Assembly: GCA_018365995.1 (NCBI GenBank)
Contig: JAGZIY010000022.1
Span: 1-55,931 of the forward strand
DNA: 55,931 bases
From: Butyricicoccus pullicaecorum
GTDB lineage: Bacteria; Bacillota; Clostridia; Oscillospirales; Butyricicoccaceae
Direction of reading: 5' to 3'
The notes beneath the pieces are model-generated. The model searched no databases. It saw only the letters and a list, made by a program, of their open reading frames with translations, and was not told the DNA's origin. A program made the translations under genes and the position numbers. Shown here piece after piece: positions 51,120 to 55,931 of this stretch (position 1 is its first letter; every line of letters begins with the position of its first letter).

Positions 51120-51541
51120 CGTTGATTGAATATAACTTCAACCTTGCAAAACAAGTTGTTTGCAGGGGCGTTTTCGTGCGCCCGTTCGGGCTCTGCGCTG
51201 GACCGGTACTTACTTTCACGCTACTCTCTTGAGTTGATTATTGCTTAGGCAGGGAAGACGGATATCTGTAGGAAAAGTAGCAGACTGTCCGCCCAAGTAA
51301 AATAGTTTCAAAGCCCTATGATAAAGAGTCCGTGTTACTGTAGCCCTAGGCCACAGTAGCTCGGGCTTTTTATCATCCTCTCATTGTCCTGCTTTTGTCT
51401 ATTGTGCAACAAATATCCCTCCTAAATGAAGCATAATGCTGAATTTATGTGATCAAGCCAGAAACTTTTTTAAAGTGGAAATGAACCTTCCGCTTTAACC
51501 TCTATACTCAAGACACAGAGCAGGGCAAGGTGGTGAGAGAG
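51120..51541. other. IS110 right flank and regulator leader
   Basis: No gene is seen. A terminator-like hairpin lies at about 51319-51374: TGATAAA, CCG and TACTGT on one side, ACAGTA, CGG and TTTATCA on the other. Just before the HTH gene AAAGTGGAA and TTCCGCTTT form an imperfect inverted repeat (about 51473-51496) followed by TATACT (51503-51508), which may be its operator and -10 box. Confidence 0.45.
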
Positions 51542-51874
51542 ATGACCCCTTCGGAGCGGCGAAGCGCAATCTTAAGGATTCTTTGTAAACGGAGGCACGA
51601 AACAACTGCAAACCTTGCAAAGGAATTCTGCGTTTCTGAGCGTACAATCCGTGCTGATTTGGTAATCCTCTCTTGTTATTATCCAATTCAAGTGATACGG
51701 GGCCGCTATGGTGGCGGAATTCAACTAGCGGATTGGTTCTATCTCGAAGGCCAGAAGCTATCACCAAAGCAGACCGCTTTATTGCTGAGGCTTCGACAAC
51801 ATTTGGTTGGAGAAGACCTACAGATCATAAATGCTATCTTGGCCCAATTTGCTCTGTATTGGGAGTATCGGTGA
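51542..51874 (+). CDS. Small DeoR-type HTH regulator
   Basis: The 110-residue product is a single HTH_11/DeoR-like domain: TPSERRSAILRILCKRRHET, ANLAKEFCVSERTIRADLVIL (helix-turn-helix) and GRYGGGIQLADWFYL wing, then a short helical tail. Proteins of this size and layout are common full-length regulators in clostridial mobile elements, so it is not obviously truncated. ATG 51542 is preferred because an AAGGTGG lies about eight bases upstream; GTG codons at 51530 and 51533 are alternatives. It probably controls the recombinase module downstream. Confidence 0.8.
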   Translation: MTPSERRSAILRILCKRRHETTANLAKEFCVSERTIRADLVILSCYYPIQVIRGRYGGGIQLADWFYLEGQKLSPKQTALLLRLRQHLVGEDLQIINAILAQFALYWEYR

Positions 51875-52392
51875 TCTACCGATTTCCGTCCTGACCCTTG
51901 CAAATAGAATATCCGACAGCGGGATACGTCCGCTGACGAGTAGCCCTCTGGAAGGGGGGCTGGAGCGACGCTGGAGGATGCGCCAAGACCACCTGTGCGG
52001 GCCGTGAGCCCGCATCAAAGACGGCCAAAGAAGGTGCAGAGCGGTGCCCATCCGTCCACAAAGCAGCCTGTGGCGGGCTGTTTCGCATTGAGGCTGGTTT
52101 GCCCGGTCCGACCCTCGTCAGCAATCTAGTAATGATACTCCTGTCCAGCCACAGCCCCGGGTGAAACCGGGATCAAGCAATGGGGGCAGCTCGGAGAGAT
52201 CCTCGGAGGGGTGAGATTCCCGTGATGCGCGCCAGCGCAGTCCGTCTGCTGCCGCCCTGCCGCCTGGGGGAGTAGTGTCGAATACAGGTGTGGAATGATT
52301 GCTTTTTGGAAATCCAAGATTTCAGAAAATAGGAAGCGGAGGCCGCTCCCTGCCCATTTGGGAGCGGCCTCCTCCTGAAACGAGGGTTGGTT
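51875..52392. other. GC-rich structured non-coding stretch upstream of the recombinase operon
   Basis: No frame here resembles a protein. The stretch is rich in local inverted repeats. The clearest is GGAGGCCGCTCCC (52338-52350) with GGGAGCGGCCTCC (52360-52372). Others are CCGGG around GTGAAA (about 52157) and GGGCC/GGCCC-type pairs. I could not match it to a known riboswitch. It might hold recombination (att) sites for the serine recombinases or a regulatory RNA. Confidence 0.4.
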
Positions 52393-52536
52393 ATGAACCA
52401 GAATATCAACTACATCGGGATGGTAAACCTCCTCCGCCACCTCCAGACTGCCGGCCTTGTCAGTCGGGAGGAGGCCGGGAGGATCGCCGCCCGGCTCCGT
52501 GCGGAGACCGGGGCAGACGTCATATTTTTCCCCTAA
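52393..52536 (+). CDS. Small conserved-looking protein at the head of the recombinase operon
   Basis: The 47-residue product begins MNQNINYIGMVNLLRHLQTA and ends GADVIFFP. It consists of two amphipathic helices (one with LVSREEAGRIAARLRAET). Similar tiny proteins often precede serine recombinase genes in clostridial elements, where a YIGxxxLLRHLxxxGxIxxEE pattern is seen. A GAGGGTTGG precedes the ATG and the recombinase starts 73 bases after its stop. Its role is unknown; a recombination cofactor is possible. Confidence 0.6.
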   Translation: MNQNINYIGMVNLLRHLQTAGLVSREEAGRIAARLRAETGADVIFFP

Positions 52537-52609
52537 TTTTTGTTGGGGTTGGATATGGATATTTCGCGAATGTGCTGGTATTGTGTGTTGCTGACAAGGG
52601 GGTGTCAAC

Positions 52610-54211
52610 ATGGACGAGCAGAAGAAAAACAGGGGTTCCCTGGCGCTGAACGGTGCGCCCCGGGTGATTACCATCCCGCCCAGCGATCCTGTCCGGGATC
52701 GGAAACTCCGTGTGGCAGCCTATGCCCGAGTGAGCTCCAGCTCGGAGGATCAGCTCAACTCGTTTGCCGCCCAGAACGCCCACTACACGGAGCTCATCAC
52801 CGACAACCCGGAGTGGGAGTTCGTGGACGTGTACGCGGACAAGGGTATCACCGGCACCTCGGCGGAAAAGCGGGACGACTTCCAACGGCTGCTGGCGGAC
52901 TGCCGGCGGGGTCGGGTGGACAAGATCCTGGTGAAATCCTCCTCCCGGTTTGCCCGGAACGCCAAGGAGTGCCTGGAAGCCATCCGGGAGTTGAAGGCCC
53001 TGGGGGTAGGGGTGTGCTTCGAGGAGCAGGGCATCGACACCTCTGAGCTGGCCGGAGAGTTTCTCAGCGCTATCTTCGCCATGATGGACCAGAAGGAGAG
53101 CGAAAATATCTCCCACAATATGCGATGGAGCTATCAGGTACGAATGCGAGATGGCACATATCGCCCCTCATATCTCCCTTACGGTTTCATTCACAAAAAT
53201 GGGGATATACAGATTCATCTGGAGCAAGCTGAAATCATTCATAGAATTTTTAGGGAGTATTTATCCGGTATCAATGTAGAAGAAATTGCAGCTGGGCTGC
53301 GCAAGGACAATGTCCCAAACAGAAGCGGAAGGCCAGCTTGGAGTTCAACGGGGATACGGTATATCCTATCCAACGAAAAATACATAGGGGATTCCCAATG
53401 GCAGAAATACTATACGACCACCTCACTTCCGTTTCAGTCAAAAGTGAATCATGGTGAAGTGGATTCCTACTATGTACGCAGTACCCATCAAGGTATCATT
53501 ACACCAGAAGAGTTTCGTGCCGCAAATCTGCTGATGAAGCAAAGAAGGGAAAAAATCATGCCGCCTTCTTTGCATATGTACCCGTTTAAGCAGAGAGTTT
53601 TCTGTGGTAACTGTAATTCGGTTTTCCGCCGAAAAGCAATGGATGGGAATATGTATTGGGTTTGTATTGGAAGAGATAAGAATCGAACAAATGGCTGTCC
53701 AATTATGCCAGTTCTTGAGATTGAAATCGAGCGGGCATTCCTTCGGCTATATTATAATCTCCGGCATCAGGGCCTGCACATTCTCACCCACCTGCTTGCA
53801 GACCTCCAGAGCGCCCGGAAGGGCAAGCTGCTCTGGAGCCTGGACATCGTGGCACTCAACCAGAAAATTGCAGACATTACCCGTCAGGATCGACTGTTGG
53901 CCCAGCTCAAGCAGCAGGGGCTTGTCGACCCTGACATTTTTATATCCCGCCAAAACGAACTGGCGGAACAGCTCCGCGCCGCAAAGCTGGAGAAGGAACG
54001 GTTCCTGGAGGCTGAGGAGGACCAGACGATCCAGCAGACCCAGGAGCTGATCGAAGCCCTGGAGGTTGGGCCGGACTTCCTGGACGCCTTCGATGGGGAG
54101 CTGTTCCGCGAGCTCGTGGACAAGATTATCGTGGAGAGCAATGACCGCCTGCGGTTCCGGCTGGTCAACGGCCTGGAGCTGACAGAGCTCATAGAAAGGA
54201 CGGTGCGGTGA
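52610..54211 (+). CDS. Large serine recombinase (first of three)
   Basis: This 533-residue site-specific recombinase has a resolvase domain with the catalytic serine in YARVSSSSEDQ, YADKGITGTSAEKRDDF, KSSSRFARN and ESENIS. A Recombinase domain follows (YGFIHKNGDIQIHLEQAEII; ILSNEKYIGD), then a zinc ribbon (CGNCNSVFRRK and a second Cys pair further on) and a coiled coil. The middle of the gene, about 53120-53760, is markedly AT-rich while both ends are GC-rich, suggesting a mosaic origin. The start follows AAGGGGGTG. Its stop overlaps the next ATG. Confidence 0.93.
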   Translation: MDEQKKNRGSLALNGAPRVITIPPSDPVRDRKLRVAAYARVSSSSEDQLNSFAAQNAHYTELITDNPEWEFVDVYADKGITGTSAEKRDDFQRLLADCRRGRVDKILVKSSSRFARNAKECLEAIRELKALGVGVCFEEQGIDTSELAGEFLSAIFAMMDQKESENISHNMRWSYQVRMRDGTYRPSYLPYGFIHKNGDIQIHLEQAEIIHRIFREYLSGINVEEIAAGLRKDNVPNRSGRPAWSSTGIRYILSNEKYIGDSQWQKYYTTTSLPFQSKVNHGEVDSYYVRSTHQGIITPEEFRAANLLMKQRREKIMPPSLHMYPFKQRVFCGNCNSVFRRKAMDGNMYWVCIGRDKNRTNGCPIMPVLEIEIERAFLRLYYNLRHQGLHILTHLLADLQSARKGKLLWSLDIVALNQKIADITRQDRLLAQLKQQGLVDPDIFISRQNELAEQLRAAKLEKERFLEAEEDQTIQQTQELIEALEVGPDFLDAFDGELFRELVDKIIVESNDRLRFRLVNGLELTELIERTVR

Positions 54212-54963
54212 TGGGGGGCAACCGGAAGCGGCCCTTCGGCTACCGGATGGAGTTCGGGGAGGTGGTGCTCTACCCGGCAGAGGCGGAGACGGTGCGCTGG
54301 ATCTACGACCACTACCTGGCCGGGGACAGCTACAACGCCCTGGTAGACAAGCTCCGGGAGCAGGGGATTTCCTATGACGGAGACAAGCCCTGGAACAAGA
54401 ATATGGCCGCCCGTATTTTGGCGGACCGCCGGTACACCGGCGAGGGTGGATTCCCGTCCATCATCCCAGAGGAGCAGTTCCACATGGTGCAGGCACGACG
54501 GCAGGAGCGGACAACGCCCTGCCAAAAGAGCCCAGCCCAGAAGGAACTTCGGAAGCTGTGCGGCGGCAGCCCACCGGCCTGGGTGGAACGGCAGGTGCTG
54601 GGTCTCCTGAACCGCCTGATCCAGTGCCCGGAGCGCGTCACCTGCCCCGTGTTGGAGGATGAGCCACCGCCAGAGGTGACGAAGCTGCGCCGGGGGCTGG
54701 ACGAGCTCCTGCACCGCCCGCCGGTGGATGAGGCCCAGGCAAAGAACCTGGCCTTCCGGTTGGCCGCCCTCCAGTTAAATGCCATCGGATCAGAGGAGTA
54801 TGAAACCCTCCACCTTCGGAGGCTGTTTCAAAACCGCCAGCCTATGGTGGAACTGGAGCAGGAACTGCTCCATGAGAGCGTCCGCCGCATCACCGTCAGC
54901 AACGGGACGGTCACCGTCCTGCTGAAAAATAACCAGACCTTGGAAGGAGGAAATGGTATATGA
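54211..54963 (+). CDS. Serine recombinase-like protein lacking the catalytic domain (second of three)
   Basis: This 250-residue protein starts directly in the Recombinase DNA-binding domain (RPFGYRMEFGEVVLYPAEAE, VRWIYDHYLAGDSYNALVDK and ILADRRYTGEGGFPSI), then has a helical C-terminus. The resolvase domain with the nucleophilic serine is missing, and so is the zinc-ribbon Cys set. The intact frame, overlapping starts on both sides and similar operons in clostridia suggest a functional accessory subunit rather than a decayed gene. The exact start (ATG just after the upstream stop) is uncertain by a codon. Confidence 0.8.
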   Translation: MGGNRKRPFGYRMEFGEVVLYPAEAETVRWIYDHYLAGDSYNALVDKLREQGISYDGDKPWNKNMAARILADRRYTGEGGFPSIIPEEQFHMVQARRQERTTPCQKSPAQKELRKLCGGSPPAWVERQVLGLLNRLIQCPERVTCPVLEDEPPPEVTKLRRGLDELLHRPPVDEAQAKNLAFRLAALQLNAIGSEEYETLHLRRLFQNRQPMVELEQELLHESVRRITVSNGTVTVLLKNNQTLEGGNGI

Positions 54964-55931
54964 ATAATACCGTACCCAACGTCATCGTCATTCCAGCCAA
55001 AGTGGAGACACCCCAAGAACAGGAGAAAAAGCGCCACCTGCGGGTGGCGGCCTACTGCCGGGTGTCCACCGACAGCGAGGAGCAACTCTCCAGCTATGAA
55101 AATCAGCTCTCCTACTACACCGAGAAGATCATGAAGGAACCGGGCTGGACCATGGCCGGGGTGTTCGCGGACGAGGGTATCACCGGCACCTCCACCTGTA
55201 AGCGGAAGGAGTTCCTGCGGATGATCCGCCAGTGCAGGCAGGGAAAGATCGACATGATCCTGGCCAAATCCGTCTCCCGATTCGCCCGCAACACCGTGGA
55301 CACCCTCAACTTCACCCGGGAGCTGCGGAGCCTGGGTATCCCGGTGATTTTCGAGGAGCAGAACATCAACTCCATCTACCCGGAGAGCGAGTTCCTGATC
55401 ACCCTCCACGGGGCCTTCGCCCAGGCGGAGAGCGAGAGCACCAGCAGCCGGGTGCGCTGGGGCAAGCGTCAGGCCATGAAATCCGGCCATGTCGCCATGC
55501 AGTACAAGCAGCTGCTGGGTTATGAGAAGGGCCCGGACGGCAATCCAAGGATTGTTCCGGAGCAGGCGGAGACGGTGCGCTTCATCTACGACCGCTACCT
55601 GGCCGGGGACAGCATCCGGGAGATCAAAGCGGCCCTGGAGGGCCGGGAAATCCCCACGGTCTCCGGAAAAACAGAGTGGATGGCATCCCATATCCGGAGC
55701 ATCCTGACCAACGAGAAATACTGCGGGGACGTCCTGCTCCAGAAGACCTTCATCCAGGACTGCATCAGCAAGAAGGTGATCCCCAACACCGGACAGCTCC
55801 CCAAATACCTGATTCAAAACCACCATGAGGGGATCGTCAGCCGGGAGACCTTCGACGCCGTCCAGCTGGAAATGGCCCGGCGGAGCGCCAAGGCGGGCGC
55901 CACGCGAAAGAGCACCCCCACCGGCCGGGGC
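54960..55931 (+). CDS. Serine recombinase (third of three, partial at window end)
   Basis: The first 324 residues are visible and the gene runs off the window. The resolvase domain is complete: catalytic serine in AAYCRVSTDSEEQLSSYENQ, FADEGITGTSTCKRKEF, KSVSRFARNTVDTL, EEQNINSI and SESTSSRVRWG. The Recombinase domain follows (LLGYEKGPDGNPRIVPEQAE, ILTNEKYCGDVLLQK and HHEGIVSRETFDAVQ). The start ATG overlaps the previous stop (ATGA) with GGAGG six bases upstream. It is related to the first recombinase but not a close copy. Confidence 0.93.
   Translation, partial: MNNTVPNVIVIPAKVETPQEQEKKRHLRVAAYCRVSTDSEEQLSSYENQLSYYTEKIMKEPGWTMAGVFADEGITGTSTCKRKEFLRMIRQCRQGKIDMILAKSVSRFARNTVDTLNFTRELRSLGIPVIFEEQNINSIYPESEFLITLHGAFAQAESESTSSRVRWGKRQAMKSGHVAMQYKQLLGYEKGPDGNPRIVPEQAETVRFIYDRYLAGDSIREIKAALEGREIPTVSGKTEWMASHIRSILTNEKYCGDVLLQKTFIQDCISKKVIPNTGQLPKYLIQNHHEGIVSRETFDAVQLEMARRSAKAGATRKSTPTGRG

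Noticed and set aside
51915..51960. CTGACGAG followed by a stem, reminiscent of a hammerhead ribozyme core
   Set aside because: The CUGANGA box is present, but stem II is not followed by GAAA and no matching stems I and III could be drawn.
52150..52230. GGTGAAACC-type sequence resembling part of a cobalamin or similar riboswitch
   Set aside because: The other conserved boxes of the class are missing, and no related metabolic gene lies downstream.
1..55931. CRISPR arrays and tRNA or rRNA genes
   Set aside because: No regularly spaced direct repeats and no cloverleaf or rRNA-like sequence were noticed. A tRNAscan or CRISPR search was not possible here.

Overview
The window looks like a chromosomal accessory region of a gut-type, fairly GC-rich Firmicute, most plausibly an Oscillospiraceae-like clostridium (Oscillibacter/Flavonifractor type). 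This placement is inferred from SLH-domain surface proteins with Clostridia-type signal peptides, strong AGGAGG ribosome binding sites, XRE and HTH regulators typical of clostridial mobile elements, and clostridial multi-gene serine recombinase cassettes. No rRNA, tRNA or CRISPR array is visible.

Region 1 (1-12.5 kb) is a surface-polysaccharide operon. It opens with insertion-sequence debris (1-330). It continues with a Wzm/Wzt-type ABC exporter whose permease carries an extra extracytoplasmic domain, a GT2 glycosyltransferase, two DUF4422 glycosyltransferases (the second fused to a GT8 domain and AT-rich), and an FkbM methyltransferase missing its usual DxEG segment. A CDP-6-deoxyhexose pathway follows (rfbF, rfbG, a 4-ketoreductase/epimerase-like SDR and an RmlC-like 3,5-epimerase), then UDP-galactopyranose mutase and a terminator. 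Most genes overlap or nearly touch.

Region 2 (12.9-24.2 kb) holds a degenerate tyrosine recombinase divergent from a large SLH-domain S-layer protein gene with a strong promoter. A membrane KAP-type P-loop NTPase carrying a 13-G tract follows, then a polyprenyl glycosylphosphotransferase and a Wzy/O-antigen-ligase-like protein.

Region 3 (24.2-31.1 kb) has an IS66-end scar fused to a truncated ECF sigma factor. Next is an unrecognised two-gene module: a Hint (Hedgehog/intein-type) protein overlapping a gene for a 993-residue protein with two beta-like repeats and a hydrophobic, pore-former-like C-terminus. A decayed IS66 element closes the region.

Region 4 (31.1-37.7 kb) is a catabolic locus controlled by sigma-54: a DASS/SLC13-type transporter (frameshifted), a PAS-AAA+-Fis activator, an IlvD/Edd dehydratase, a VOC protein and a 3-hydroxyisobutyrate-dehydrogenase-like enzyme. 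Two good -24/-12 promoters and shared GCCCATT half-sites tie the locus together.

Region 5 (37.9-49.4 kb) begins with a second IS66 remnant that cuts into a LamG-domain gene fragment. It then has a second Wzy-like paralogue, a GT4 glycosyltransferase, a small tail-fibre-like protein, a second S-layer gene in inverse orientation (split by a frameshift) that shares its leader with the first, and a divergent intact tyrosine recombinase.

Region 6 (49.4-55.9 kb) is mobile DNA: an IS110 element with a candidate bridge-RNA region, a small HTH regulator, a long structured non-coding stretch, and an operon of three overlapping serine-recombinase genes that runs off the window.

The window therefore couples cell-surface diversification (capsule, S-layer, ligases) to several recombinases. 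The most interesting candidates are the inverted S-layer pair with adjacent tyrosine recombinases, the Hint/partner pair, and the sigma-54 catabolic locus.
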